Source of the DNA: Acidobacteriota bacterium
Lineage (GTDB): Bacteria > Acidobacteriota > Terriglobia > Terriglobales > Acidobacteriaceae
DNA length: 46,004 bases
Assembly (NCBI GenBank): GCA_003225555.1
Contig: QIAM01000057.1
Coordinates: 1-46,004, forward strand
Direction: 5' to 3'
Numbering within the stretch: the first letter of the stretch is position 1; every line of letters begins with the position of its first letter. A program made the position numbers and the translations under genes. Below the pieces are notes generated by a model. It was given only the letters and a program-made list of their open reading frames with translations. It was not told where the DNA came from and made no database searches. Shown piece after piece: positions 31,835-40,984 of this stretch.

Positions 31835-32941
31835 ATGATGAACAAAATGGTTGTCGCCAACTTGGTGCACCGGCCGATCCGGTCGCTGATTAGTATTGTC
31901 GCGATCGCGCTGGAAGTTACCCTGATCCTGCTCATCGTTGGATTGTGCTACGGGATCATGAACGACTCCAAGAACCGGACGGCCGGCATTGGAGCGGATG
32001 TGATTGTGCAGCCGCCGGGGTCGTCGTTTCTGGCGGGAATCAGCGGGGCGCCGGTATCGGTGAAGATTGCCGACGTGCTGCGACGCATGCCCCATGTAAA
32101 GGTGGTCAGCCCGGTGATCTGGCAGATTGCGACCGGGGGCGGGCTGGAAGTGATTGACGGCATCGACCTTCCGAGCTTCGAGGCTTTGGGCGGGCCATTC
32201 CAATATGTGCAGGGCGGGCCGTTTCAGGGTCCAGATGACGCGCTGGTGGATGACTACGTGGCGCGCCAGCGGCACGTCAAAGTCGGCGACACCATGGAGA
32301 TTCTGAACCATACCTTTCGAATTTCCGGGATCGTCGAGAATGGCCGGGGCGCGCGAAAGTTCGTGCCCATGGCCACACTCCAGGATCTGATCGGAGCAAA
32401 GGACAAGGCTTCGGTTTTCTACGTCAAACTCGATGATCCGGCGAATGCGGATGCGGTTGTGGCGGCGGTGAAGAGCCAGCCGGGAATGGAAAAATACTCG
32501 GTGCTCTCGACGCCGGACTATCTCAGCATGATGACGCCCAGCCATTTGCCGGGGTTCCGTCCATTCATCGGAGTTGTGATTGGAGTCAGCCTGGTCATCG
32601 GCTTTCTGGTGATCTTTCAATCGATGTACACGGCGGTCATGGAGCGCACGCGCGAGATTGGAATCTTGAAGGCGATGGGCGCCTCAAAGCTCTACATCGT
32701 CAACGTGGTGTTGCGCGAGACCGTATTGCTGGCGGTGGTAGGAATCCTGGTGGGCATCGCAGTCAGTCTGGCGGCGCGGATTGGAATTCAGCAGCGCTGG
32801 CCGCTGGTGCACATCGACCAGAGTAATGATTGGATGATCCGGGCGACGATCATAGCAATTGTGGGGTCTGCAGCGGGTGCGCTCTATCCGGCGTACAAAG
32901 CGGCGCAGAAGGATCCGATTGATGCCTTGGCGTATGAATAG
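31835..32941 (+). CDS. FtsX-type ABC transporter permease (MacB/LolC-like), orphan
   Basis: 368 residues. Four membrane segments: near residues 18-45, 248-270, 300-325 and 338-358. The last three form the FtsX domain with the usual ERTREIGILKAMGAS signature and the closing YPAYKAAQKDPIDALAYE. A large periplasmic MacB-PCD-like domain lies between (47-240). The family moves lipoproteins, lipids or drugs between membranes, coupled to a separate ATPase. No ATPase gene is adjacent, and the preceding gene is a LolA-like lipoprotein. A second ATG one codon later is an equally possible start. Confidence 0.85.
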   Translation: MMNKMVVANLVHRPIRSLISIVAIALEVTLILLIVGLCYGIMNDSKNRTAGIGADVIVQPPGSSFLAGISGAPVSVKIADVLRRMPHVKVVSPVIWQIATGGGLEVIDGIDLPSFEALGGPFQYVQGGPFQGPDDALVDDYVARQRHVKVGDTMEILNHTFRISGIVENGRGARKFVPMATLQDLIGAKDKASVFYVKLDDPANADAVVAAVKSQPGMEKYSVLSTPDYLSMMTPSHLPGFRPFIGVVIGVSLVIGFLVIFQSMYTAVMERTREIGILKAMGASKLYIVNVVLRETVLLAVVGILVGIAVSLAARIGIQQRWPLVHIDQSNDWMIRATIIAIVGSAAGALYPAYKAAQKDPIDALAYE

Positions 32942-32994
32942 GCGACGCAATCTCACTTAGGGACTAGAAGCCCACATTCTTAGCTAGTCGGAGC

Positions 32995-33015
32995 GGCACG
33001 ACTAGAAGTCGTGCC
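32995..33015. repeat. Palindromic dispersed repeat, intact copy
   Basis: GGCACGAC / GTCGTGCC perfect arms (8 bp) around TAGAA, followed by CTTTCAAAAC. Related to 31757-31790. Confidence 0.6.
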
Positions 33016-33042
33016 CTTTCAAAACATTTGCTCCCGCGAGTT

Positions 33043-33564
33043 CTAATTGTCCGAGTCCTCGTCTTTCGTCTCGATTCCGGCCCGCTTGAGCAGCCTTCGC
33101 AACGAGGTCTCTCCGCCCGCGCCGCGCTGCTCGGCGGCGATGTTGCCGTCACGGTCGATGACCACGTAGATCGGGTAGCTCTGCGCGTTGTACATGGCGG
33201 CGAGGTTCGTATCCTTGGTGAGCACGATGGGGACGGACCGCGGATGCTCGATTAAGTATTTCTTAACCTTTTGATCAGGTTCGAGAACGTCGACCGCGAG
33301 GACGATTAGGCCCTTGTCGGAGAACTCCTTGGCGATGCCGTCGACCAGTTCGGCTTCCTCTTCGCAGTATTTGCACCAGGTCGTCCAGAATTCGAATAGG
33401 ACAACTTTGCCTTTGATGGAGGCGTTGTTGAACTGCTCACCGGTCATGGTCTTAGCGCGGAAACGCGGGGCGGGTTGTCCGGTCTCATCGGCGGCGAAAG
33501 CGATCAGGGAAGTCAAGACAATCGCGATGAGCAACGGGCGGAGGACGAGTGATGGCGCTGCCAT
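33043..33564 (-). CDS. TlpA/ResA-like periplasmic thioredoxin
   Basis: 173 residues from ATG 33564, where the signal peptide begins; a GTG 20 codons upstream is less likely. After the export signal the fold reads KGKVVLFEFWTTWCKYCEEEAEL, with CKYC as the redox-active cysteine pair, then SVPIVLTKD and the cis-Pro YPIYVVIDRDG. It probably reduces disulfides in exported proteins, for example in cytochrome c maturation, or acts as a thiol peroxidase-like protein. Only a WTTWCxxC variant is visible, so partner and direction are inferred. Its start lies 95 bp from the ribosomal protein promoter. Confidence 0.88.
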   Translation of the reverse strand: MAAPSLVLRPLLIAIVLTSLIAFAADETGQPAPRFRAKTMTGEQFNNASIKGKVVLFEFWTTWCKYCEEEAELVDGIAKEFSDKGLIVLAVDVLEPDQKVKKYLIEHPRSVPIVLTKDTNLAAMYNAQSYPIYVVIDRDGNIAAEQRGAGGETSLRRLLKRAGIETKDEDSDN

Positions 33565-33658
33565 GGGGCGGAATATTAGCACGGGCGGGCTAGAGTCGGC
33601 TGCTTGATTGATGCTGGGAGACACGGTTGGAGGGACCGGCGTTTCGCCTGGACGGTCG

Positions 33659-33688
33659 TTGACAATTCCTTGCAGGCTCCGGTAAATT
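33659..33688 (+). promoter_or_regulatory. Promoter of the rplM-rpsI cluster
   Basis: Consensus TTGACA (33659-33664) and TAAATT (33683-33688), spacer 18 bp, about 105 nt before the rplM start codon. The leader between them may contain control elements. Confidence 0.7.
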
Positions 33689-33794
33689 AAAGACTTGGTG
33701 GTCGTGTGGTTGCCCGCCTGATGGCCTGGCGTCCTCGCCGGGGAATCAACGAGCGGTCTTCTTTCTTAGTTTTTTTCAATCTGGGAGAGTTCCG

Positions 33795-34262
33795 ATGTCA
33801 ACCTATTTCCCCAAAGAGGGGGAAATTGTGCGCAAGTGGTTCGTCGTGGATGCTGACGGGCAGACGCTCGGGCGCCTGGCTTCGCAAGTGGCACGCATCC
33901 TGATGGGTAAAGAGAATCCGCAGTACACTCCGTTTCTCGACACCGGCGATCACGTGATCGTCATTAATGCCGAGAAGATCAGGACCACGGGCGTGAAGGC
34001 GGAGCAGAAGCAGTATCACCATTACACCGGATATCCGGGCGGGCTGCGTACGGAAGATTACAAGAAGCGGTTGGTTCGCAAGCCCGAGGCGGTGATCGAA
34101 GCGGCCGTGAAGCGCATGTTGCCCAAGAACAAGTTGGCGGCGCACATGCTGTCGAAACTGAACGTATACAAGGGCGACAAGCATCCGCATCAGGCGCAGA
34201 AGCCGCAGGATTTGAAGCTGGAAGTTCGGGAGTATAAGGCGGCGAAAGCCGCAGTTTCGTAA
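33795..34262 (+). CDS. rplM: 50S ribosomal protein L13
   Basis: 155 residues. Family motifs [42 protein letters not shown] and [19 protein letters not shown] are all present. It binds 23S rRNA early in 50S assembly. GGGAG lies seven nt before the ATG. The spacer to rpsI (147 bp) carries two repeats. Standard first gene of the pair. Confidence 0.97.
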   Translation: MSTYFPKEGEIVRKWFVVDADGQTLGRLASQVARILMGKENPQYTPFLDTGDHVIVINAEKIRTTGVKAEQKQYHHYTGYPGGLRTEDYKKRLVRKPEAVIEAAVKRMLPKNKLAAHMLSKLNVYKGDKHPHQAQKPQDLKLEVREYKAAKAAVS

Positions 34263-34287
34263 GACCACCCGCGACCGGTAAGCGGGA

Positions 34288-34330
34288 GATCCTTCGCTCC
34301 ACCTGAAAAGCGACTGCGCTCAGGATGACC
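34288..34330. repeat. Dispersed repeat family A, copy 2
   Basis: Starts GATCCTTCGCTCCACCTGAA and ends CTCAGGATGACC. It is shared in part with 43991-44021, 14646-14713 and 34822-34862. It lies in the rplM-rpsI spacer. Confidence 0.55.
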
Positions 34331-34379
34331 CCGGGAAAAGTTTCATATTCAGAAACAGGGCGCAGCTTCTGGTTCAGTT

Positions 34380-34409
34380 AGAAGCTAGCAGCTAGGAGCT
34401 AGAGGCTAA
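34380..34409. repeat. AGCT-rich repeat reaching the rpsI start codon
   Basis: Built from AGAAGCTAGCAGCTAGGAGC units; it ends at GCTAA directly before the rpsI ATG. Its GGAG and GAGG sequences are the only ribosome-binding candidates. Related to 34881-34911. Confidence 0.5.
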
Positions 34410-34805
34410 ATGGCAGAGTTAGTTCAATACTACGGAACGGGACGACGTAAGCGGGCGATTGCCCGCGTGTATTTGCGTCCGGGCAGCGGTGATTTCAAAG
34501 TTAACGGGCGTGCCTTCGAAGAGTATTTCGTGACACCGGCACAGCGCTCGGCGGCGAAGGCGCCTCTGGCTTCGACGGACTCGGCGGCGTCGTTCAACGT
34601 CGTTGCCAACGTCCTGGGCGGCGGCGTGCGCGGGCAGGCCGACGCGGTGAAACTCGGGATTGCGCGCGCGTTGATGCAGTTCAACAGCGAATTGCGCAAG
34701 AAGCTGAAGGCCGAGGGCATGGTGACTCGTGACTCGCGCGGCAAAGAGCGTAAGAAATACGGGCAGAAGGGCGCGAGAAAGCGCTTCCAGTTCAGCAAGC
34801 GCTAG
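34410..34805 (+). CDS. rpsI: 30S ribosomal protein S9
   Basis: 131 residues. [18 protein letters not shown] opens the protein and the C-terminal tail [14 protein letters not shown] reaches the P-site tRNA. LPRQSGQ-type region reads [16 protein letters not shown]. Component of the 30S head. Its ribosome-binding site lies inside the AGCT repeat just upstream. Confidence 0.97.
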   Translation: MAELVQYYGTGRRKRAIARVYLRPGSGDFKVNGRAFEEYFVTPAQRSAAKAPLASTDSAASFNVVANVLGGGVRGQADAVKLGIARALMQFNSELRKKLKAEGMVTRDSRGKERKKYGQKGARKRFQFSKR

Positions 34806-34821
34806 GCGTTGTCGGCTGTGA

Positions 34822-34862
34822 GATTCCTCCGCCCCTCGTGTTCGCTCGGGGGTCGGAATGAC
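34822..34862. repeat. Dispersed repeat family A, diverged copy in the rpsI-rpsB spacer
   Basis: GATTCCTCCGCCCCTCGTG then TTCGCTCGGGGGTCGGAATG, a variant of the GATCCTTCGCTCC type. The spacer is 200 bp in all and also holds an AGCT repeat. Confidence 0.4.
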
Positions 34863-34880
34863 AAAGTTTTTGGGTTTGGC

Positions 34881-34911
34881 TAGAAGCTAAGAGCTGGAAG
34901 CTGATAGCTGG
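34881..34911. repeat. AGCT-rich repeat, second copy
   Basis: TAGAAGCTAAGAGCTGGAAG then CTGATAGCTGG. Same unit type as 34380-34409. Confidence 0.5.
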
Positions 34912-35005
34912 TGTTCAATTCTTCCTGTGCCTCGCGGCGCGGGGCAGGGAATGGCAATCCCAAGCGGAACTTACGCGAAGGATGCAGACTTAACAAGGAG
35001 GTTCA

Positions 35006-35896
<891 letters not shown>

Positions 35897-35950
35897 AAGC
35901 GGTCGTTGGCCGCTGGTCGTTGGTCGTTGGAAAAACCGGGCATTGAATCA

Positions 35951-35978
35951 GACCCGCGCGGGTCGTCCGGCGCGGGTC
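35951..35978. repeat. GC-rich inverted repeat in the rpsB-tsf spacer
   Basis: GACCCGCGC (35951-35959) and GCGCGGGTC (35970-35978) perfect 9-bp arms with GGGTCGTCCG between. It may act as a terminator or attenuator; the following T content is low. Confidence 0.4.
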
Positions 35979-36089
35979 ATAGTTTATAAGAAGCGACTTG
36001 GAGTTTCAGGTTTTCAGTTTCGGGTGGCCTGGAACCACTACAACATCTAATCACTTGAAAACTAGAAACCAAAAACTGGAAACGGATTT

Positions 36090-36746
36090 ATGAGCACTAC
36101 TACTGTGAACATATCAGCAGCGCAAGTGAAGGATCTCCGGGAGAAGACCGGGGCTCCGATGATGGATTGCAAGCAGGCCCTGACCGAAGCCAAAGGCGAC
36201 CTGGAGCAGGCGGTGGTCATCCTGCGCAAGAAGGGCGTTTCGGTTGCAGCCAAGAAGGCGACGCGTGTGACCAGCGAAGGAGCGGTAACCAGCTACATTC
36301 ACGCCGGTGGCAAGATTGGTGTGCTGGTCGAAGTGAACTGCGAAAGCGATTTCGTGGCGCGCACCGACGACTTCAAAGAACTGGTGCACGATATCGCCAT
36401 GCACATTGCGGCCAGCGATCCGAAATATGTTCGCAAGGAAGACGTGACGCCGGAGGCGTTCGCACGTGAGAAGGAAATCTATCTTGCGCAGGCGATCGCC
36501 AGCGGCAAGCCTGCGAATATCGCCGAGAAAATGGTCGCGGGCAAGATGGAGAAGTTCTATGAGGAGGTCTGCCTGTTGGAACAGCCCTTTATCAAGGACC
36601 AAACCGTCTCGATCTCGCAGTTGATTGCGGCCAAGATCGGCAAGCTGCGCGAGAACATCGCGGTGCGGCGGTTTGCTCGCTTCAAGGTAGGCGACGTCGG
36701 CGAGACCATCGCCATCACCAAGCCGACAGAACCGAAAGCCGAGTAA
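36090..36746 (+). CDS. tsf: Elongation factor Ts
   Basis: 218 residues, short-form EF-Ts. The N-terminal UBA-like part (VKDLREKTGAPMMDCKQAL, TEAKGDLEQAV) contacts EF-Tu, then the core has GGKIGVLVEVNCESDFVART and VSQLIAAKIG-like SISQLIAAKIGKLRENI. It recycles GDP from EF-Tu. A strong terminator follows, so the ribosomal block may end here, with pyrH having separate control. Confidence 0.97.
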   Translation: MSTTTVNISAAQVKDLREKTGAPMMDCKQALTEAKGDLEQAVVILRKKGVSVAAKKATRVTSEGAVTSYIHAGGKIGVLVEVNCESDFVARTDDFKELVHDIAMHIAASDPKYVRKEDVTPEAFAREKEIYLAQAIASGKPANIAEKMVAGKMEKFYEEVCLLEQPFIKDQTVSISQLIAAKIGKLRENIAVRRFARFKVGDVGETIAITKPTEPKAE

Positions 36747-36751
36747 TTCAA

Positions 36752-36775
36752 GGCGCCCGATAGGGCGCCTTTTTT
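36752..36775 (+). terminator. Intrinsic terminator after tsf
   Basis: GGCGCCC (36752-36758), loop GATA, GGGCGCC (36763-36769), then six T. A textbook terminator six nt after the tsf stop. Confidence 0.92.
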
Positions 36776-36784
36776 ATGCTTGCG

Positions 36785-36830
36785 GCGAGGGCGGGACTGC
36801 CCCTTCGGAAAGCTCCGGGCAAGCCCTCGC
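36785..36830. repeat. Inverted repeat upstream of pyrH
   Basis: GCGAGGGC (36785-36792) and GCCCTCGC (36823-36830) with a GC-rich interior that can form an inner hairpin. The following CGCGGGACGCCGGCGCTACA runs toward the pyrH start. It looks like a dispersed palindromic repeat. Confidence 0.45.
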
Positions 36831-36874
36831 GACAGCCCGCGGGACGCCGGCGCTACAGGACTGGCACTGATTTT

Positions 36875-37591
36875 ATGACGACCCCTGCCTTCAAACGCAT
36901 TCTGCTCAAGATTTCCGGTGAAGCGCTGGCTGCGAACCAGGGCTTTGGCGTGGATGGTCCGCGTATCCACGAGATCGCCGCCGAACTGGCGGACGTTCAC
37001 ACCTTGGGCGTGCAAATTGCTATCGTGGTCGGCGGTGGGAATTTTTTTCGTGGGGTTGCCCAGCAGGCTAAGGACATGGACCGTGTCTCCGCCGACCACA
37101 TGGGCATGCTGGCCACCGTCATCAACGCGTTGGCGCTGCAGGATGCGCTGGAAAAGCAGGGCGTGTATACCCGCGTGCAGTCGGCCATCGAGATGAACCA
37201 GGTGGCGGAGCCTTTCATCCGGCGCCGGGCGATTCGCCATCTGGAAAAGGGCCGCATCGTGATCTTTGCGGGCGGGACGGGGAATCCATATTTCTCTACC
37301 GATACAGCGGCGTCGCTGCGGGCGATGGAAATTAAGGCGGATGCGATTCTGAAGGCCACGAAGGTCGACGGTATCTACGACGCTGATCCCATGATCGTCA
37401 AAGATGCCAAGAAGTTCACCGCGATCACCTACATGGAAGTCCTGAAACAAGGGTTGAAAGTGATGGATTCTACGGCTATCAGCTTGTGCAAGGACAACAA
37501 TCTGCCGATCATCATCTTCAATTTGAATGAGCGTGGCAACATTCGCAGAGTAGTTACCGGGGAGAAGATTGGATCGATGGTGAGCGCTTAG
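36875..37591 (+). CDS. pyrH: UMP kinase
   Basis: 238 residues. [70 protein letters not shown] and [18 protein letters not shown] are the amino-acid-kinase-fold motifs of bacterial hexameric UMP kinase, which makes UDP from UMP and ATP. ATG 36875 begins the domain; the longer frame to the left runs through a repeat and is rejected. No clear Shine-Dalgarno sequence is seen. Confidence 0.97.
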   Translation: MTTPAFKRILLKISGEALAANQGFGVDGPRIHEIAAELADVHTLGVQIAIVVGGGNFFRGVAQQAKDMDRVSADHMGMLATVINALALQDALEKQGVYTRVQSAIEMNQVAEPFIRRRAIRHLEKGRIVIFAGGTGNPYFSTDTAASLRAMEIKADAILKATKVDGIYDADPMIVKDAKKFTAITYMEVLKQGLKVMDSTAISLCKDNNLPIIIFNLNERGNIRRVVTGEKIGSMVSA

Positions 37592-37688
37592 GAACTTGGC
37601 CGCGGATTTTCACGGATTCACTCGGATTTTTGAACGTTGCTGAGCCGTGCGGATCGTTGAGAACCCGTGGCCAGCCTTCGGTTGGGTT

Positions 37689-37694
37689 TATAAT
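37689..37694 (+). promoter_or_regulatory. TATAAT box of frr
   Basis: A perfect TATAAT 38 nt before the frr ATG, so the mRNA would have a normal short leader carrying GGAG. No good -35 at 16-19 bp. Confidence 0.5.
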
Positions 37695-37732
37695 GCAACG
37701 TTTTGATCCTGCAATCGTACGGAGCTGACAAC

Positions 37733-38323
37733 ATGGCTCAAGCAACAATGGCGTCGATCAGCGGTCTGAAAGAGACGTATGTGCAGCTGAAGACCCGCAT
37801 GGAAAAAGCTGTCGAAGACTTTCGCAAGGCGATGGCGGCCACGCGCACCGGCCGAGCCTCAGTGCACATGCTGGACAGCGTGAGCGTCGATTATTACGGC
37901 TCGCAGATGCCGCTGAACCAAATCGCACAGGTGCATGCGCCAGAACCGCAGATGATCACGGTGCAGCCGTTTGATCCGTCCCAGGTGGCAGCGATCGAGA
38001 AGGCCATCCGCTCAGCCGAGCTTGGCTTGAATCCGATGAACGACGGTAAGATGATCCGCGTACCGGTACCCGCGCTCACACAGGAACGCCGTCAGGAGAT
38101 GGTGAAGCATCTCCACAAAGCGCTGGAGGAACATCGGACGGCGGTGCGCAACATCCGGCGTGACGGAAACGATGCGATCAAGAAGGCGCTAAAAGACAAG
38201 AAGATTACGGAGGACGACGAGAAGCGGTCGCTGGAAGAAATCCAGCGGCTGACCGACGATGAGATCAAGAAAATGGAAGAGATGAGCAAGGCGAAAGAAA
38301 AGGAAGTGCTGGAACTGAAATAG
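37733..38323 (+). CDS. frr: Ribosome recycling factor
   Basis: 196 residues from ATG 37733, nine nt after GGAG. Family motifs: MEKAVEDFRKAMAATRTGRAS, DYYGSQMPLNQIAQV, FDPSQVAAIEKAI, SAELGLNPMNDGKMIRVPVP, LTQERRQEMVKHLHK and the C-terminal charged helix. With EF-G it splits post-termination ribosomes. Completes the conserved rpsB-tsf-pyrH-frr order. Confidence 0.96.
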   Translation: MAQATMASISGLKETYVQLKTRMEKAVEDFRKAMAATRTGRASVHMLDSVSVDYYGSQMPLNQIAQVHAPEPQMITVQPFDPSQVAAIEKAIRSAELGLNPMNDGKMIRVPVPALTQERRQEMVKHLHKALEEHRTAVRNIRRDGNDAIKKALKDKKITEDDEKRSLEEIQRLTDDEIKKMEEMSKAKEKEVLELK

Positions 38324-38398
38324 GTTGTTAGTAGCCCGTTTTGAGTCAACTGCTCCCGCAATTGCTCGCTGAGGAGTTCGCTGGTCCACAAGAAACGT

Positions 38399-38424
38399 AA
38401 CCCCGGGCGCATTCGTCCGGGGTT
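38399..38424. terminator. Possible terminator downstream of frr
   Basis: AACCCCGG (38399-38406) and CCGGGGTT (38417-38424) perfect arms, loop of ten bases, then TCG. It lies 75 nt past the frr stop. The rest of the 272-bp spacer to the next gene holds only further GC-rich repeat-like sequence (about 38480-38540). Confidence 0.45.
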
Positions 38425-38581
38425 TCGCGCGAAAGTGCGGAATGCTGGGAACTTGGCGCAGCCAGGATATTCTCAAGCACTCGCTTCGCTCGCGGGGCGA
38501 ACGAATGCGTCCGCCCCTACGTGGATCAGGGGCGCACACCTGCTTTGTCGCACTCGCGACATTTCAACAGCCGACAACCTT

Positions 38582-38587
38582 TATAAT
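38582..38587 (+). promoter_or_regulatory. TATAAT box just upstream of the molybdoenzyme gene
   Basis: Perfect TATAAT ending eight nt before the ATG, with no ribosome-binding site between. Consistent with a leaderless transcript. Confidence 0.5.
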
Positions 38588-38595
38588 CAGAAACC

Positions 38596-40791
38596 ATGAA
38601 GAAAGTTGTCCATGCGGCATGTCCTCACGACTGTCCCGACGCGTGCGGGGTGCTGATTACCGTGGAAGACGGACGGGCGACGAAGATCCAGGGGGATGCT
38701 GCTCATCCGGTGACTCGCGGTTTTCTTTGCGCCAAGGTGGCCAAGTATCTGGACCGTGTGTATTCGCCGGACAGGGTTCTGTATCCGATGCGTCGGATTG
38801 GACCGAAGGGTCCAGTGGCGGGGGAGCGGAGCTTCGCTCCGCATGGACGGCCGAGGGCGGCCGTCCCCACACAGGCAGAGTCGGCCCCGGCATGGCGCCG
38901 AATTTCCTGGGATGAGGCACTGGACGAAATCACGGCGCGTTTTCGCGCCATAACCTGCGAGTTCGGCAACGAGGCGATTCTTCCTTACTCCTATGGTGGA
39001 ACGTTGGGAGCGCTCAACGGTGCGTCGATGGACCGGAGATTTTTTCATCGGTTGGGGGCGTCGCAACTCGATCGGACAATCTGCTCGGCGGCTGGGGAAG
39101 CCGGGTTGAAATCAGTTTACGGAGTCAAGCTCGGTACTGAGCCGGAGCAGTTCAAGCATTCGCGGTACATCATCGCCTGGGCGGCGAACATCCACGGCAA
39201 TAACGTCCACCTCTGGCCTTTTATCACGGAAGCGCGCAGGAGCGGGGCCAAGCTCGTGGTGATCGATCCCTACCGGACGCGGACTGCGGCCTGCGCGGAC
39301 TGGTACATACCCATCAATCCCGGCACGGACGCGGCGCTCGCGCTCGGCATGATGCATGTCATCATCGGCAAAAACCTGCACGATGCCGATTACGTTTCGA
39401 TGCACGCCCTCGGTTTCGAGCAGCTTCGCCAGAAGGTGAAGGAATATCCGCCGGAACGCGTAGCGCAGTGGACAGGAATCGCAGCAGACGACATTCGCAA
39501 GCTCGCCCGGGAGTATGCAACGACAAGGCCGTCGGTGATCCGCCTGAACTACGGCGTGCAACGGTCAGAGGGCGGTGGGATGGCGACGCGCGCGATTGCC
39601 ATGTTGCCCTCTGTCATCGGTTCCTGGAAAGAGGTGGGTGGCGGTCTGCAGATGTCGACCAGCGAAGCCTTTGAGCTGAATGGCGATGCCTTGAAGCGTC
39701 CTGATCTCATGAAGAGCGCGCTGGACCGGGAAGCGCGCGTCATCAACATGGTGGAGTTGGGACGGGTTCTGAACACGACCAACGATCCGCCGGTGAAAGC
39801 GCTTTTTGTGTACAACTCCAATCCCGCGGCGGTTTGTCCGAATCACAACGAGGTGATTCGCGGGCTGCAGCGTGCGGACCTGTTCACCGTGGTGCACGAG
39901 CAGTTCTTCACCGACACGACCGACTACGCTGATATTGTGCTGCCGGCCACGACGTTCTTCGAGCACAAGGATCTGCAGAAGTCGTACGGTCATTACTACC
40001 TGCAAATGTCAGAGCAGGCGATTACTCCTCTGGGGGAATGCCGCTCGAACGTGGAAGTTTTCCGCGCGCTGGCGCAGAGGATGGGATTCGAAGATGAGTG
40101 TTTCCGCGAGAGTGTGGACGAGATGATTGACACTGCTTTGGATTCGGGTGATCCGTGGCTGCGTGGGATTAGCCGTGATCGGCTCGAAGCCGAGGGGCAT
40201 GTTCGGCTGAACTTCGAAGCGGAGCTTCGCTCCGCTGGACAGCCGGGGGCGGCTGTCCCCACACAAGCCAAGATGGCACCAGCGTTCTTGCCGTTTGCGA
40301 AGGGGAACTTCCGCACGCCTTCGGGCAAAGCGGAGCTTTACAGCGAGGCGCTCAAGGCGCAAGGACTTGATCCGGTTGCAGAGTTTGTCCCGCCCGTTGA
40401 GTCGCGGCATGGAAGTCCGAAGAGGAGCTTCCCGCTTGAGCTGCTGGCTCGGAAGGCCGACAACTTCCTCAATACCACGTTCACCAATGTTCCTTCGGTT
40501 CAGGAAATGGAGGAAGTGGGTTTGCTCGAAATGCATGGCAGTGACGCCCGCACGCGCAACATCGCGGACGGCGACTGGGTGAGGATCTTCAACCAGCGGG
40601 GTGAGATGCGGTTGAAGGCTCGAGTCGACGGCACAGTTCAGCCGGGTGTGGTCGCGGCCAGGCTGCATTGGGCAAAGCTTTCCCCAGGTTTCCAGAGTAT
40701 CAACGCCCTGACCTCAGAAAAACTTACCGACATGGGCAACTCGGCTACGTTTTATTCCGTCTTGGTGGAGGTAGAGCTAGCCAAGAGTTAG
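38596..40791 (+). CDS. Molybdopterin oxidoreductase (formate dehydrogenase/polysulfide reductase-like), with two translated repeat insertions
   Basis: 731 residues. [4Fe-4S] ligands C9-x3-C13-x3-C17-x27-C45. Then RISWDEALDEITARF, SYGGTLGALNG, RTICSAAGEAG (Cys is a likely Mo ligand), IIAWAANIHGNNVH, VVIDPYRTRTAA, PGTDAALALGMMHVII, YNSNPAA, EQFFTDTTDYADIVLPA and the C-terminal beta-barrel with GVVAARLHW. No signal peptide, so cytosolic or bound to other subunits; no partner subunits are adjacent. Substrate unknown. Two repeat-derived segments interrupt the protein at about 76-99 and 540-563; homologs would run directly from IGPKG to WRRISWDEA. Confidence 0.9.
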   Translation: MKKVVHAACPHDCPDACGVLITVEDGRATKIQGDAAHPVTRGFLCAKVAKYLDRVYSPDRVLYPMRRIGPKGPVAGERSFAPHGRPRAAVPTQAESAPAWRRISWDEALDEITARFRAITCEFGNEAILPYSYGGTLGALNGASMDRRFFHRLGASQLDRTICSAAGEAGLKSVYGVKLGTEPEQFKHSRYIIAWAANIHGNNVHLWPFITEARRSGAKLVVIDPYRTRTAACADWYIPINPGTDAALALGMMHVIIGKNLHDADYVSMHALGFEQLRQKVKEYPPERVAQWTGIAADDIRKLAREYATTRPSVIRLNYGVQRSEGGGMATRAIAMLPSVIGSWKEVGGGLQMSTSEAFELNGDALKRPDLMKSALDREARVINMVELGRVLNTTNDPPVKALFVYNSNPAAVCPNHNEVIRGLQRADLFTVVHEQFFTDTTDYADIVLPATTFFEHKDLQKSYGHYYLQMSEQAITPLGECRSNVEVFRALAQRMGFEDECFRESVDEMIDTALDSGDPWLRGISRDRLEAEGHVRLNFEAELRSAGQPGAAVPTQAKMAPAFLPFAKGNFRTPSGKAELYSEALKAQGLDPVAEFVPPVESRHGSPKRSFPLELLARKADNFLNTTFTNVPSVQEMEEVGLLEMHGSDARTRNIADGDWVRIFNQRGEMRLKARVDGTVQPGVVAARLHWAKLSPGFQSINALTSEKLTDMGNSATFYSVLVEVELAKS
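38826..38873. repeat. Double-hairpin repeat translated in the molybdoenzyme, copy 1
   Basis: GCGGAGC-TTC-GCTCCGC hairpin, then GGACGGCC / GGCCGTCC hairpin, ending CCCCACACA. 48 bp. Its second half is read as RAAVPTQA. Confidence 0.75.
40219..40265. repeat. Double-hairpin repeat translated in the molybdoenzyme, copy 2
   Basis: Same GCGGAGC-TTC-GCTCCGC hairpin, then GGACAGCC / GGCTGTCC, ending CCCCACACA. 47 bp, one base shorter than copy 1 between the hairpins. The second half is read as GAAVPTQA. Confidence 0.75.
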
Positions 40792-40882
40792 TTCCGGTAG
40801 TCAGTTGCCAGTGGATTACTGAGCCAATTGGCCACCAGACTGCACAAAAGCAACTTCGGATCGGTCATGAGAGTTGCGCGGC

Positions 40883-40913
40883 TTGGACGCTTTCCGACGC
40901 TCTACCGTATAAT
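40883..40913 (+). promoter_or_regulatory. Promoter of bamA
   Basis: TTGGAC (40883-40888) and perfect TATAAT (40908-40913), spacer 19 bp; the bamA start is 72 nt further on. Confidence 0.6.
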
Positions 40914-40984
40914 GTCAGTTTTCTTACATCCCAGAGGCTGAGGTCGTAGCGATTCATCTTCGCTTTCATCCGGAGAACCTTGTT

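Noticed and set aside
33689..33794. Structured r-protein leader (L13 type) before rplM
   Set aside because: Length and position fit, but no known leader motif could be confirmed by eye.
35899..35935. Short tandem GGTCGTTGG units as a CRISPR-like array
   Set aside because: Units are adjacent without unique spacers of constant length; it is a small tandem repeat.
36776..36874. N-terminal extension of pyrH
   Set aside because: It runs through the terminator tail and a palindromic repeat; UMP kinases start at the [12 protein letters not shown] region.
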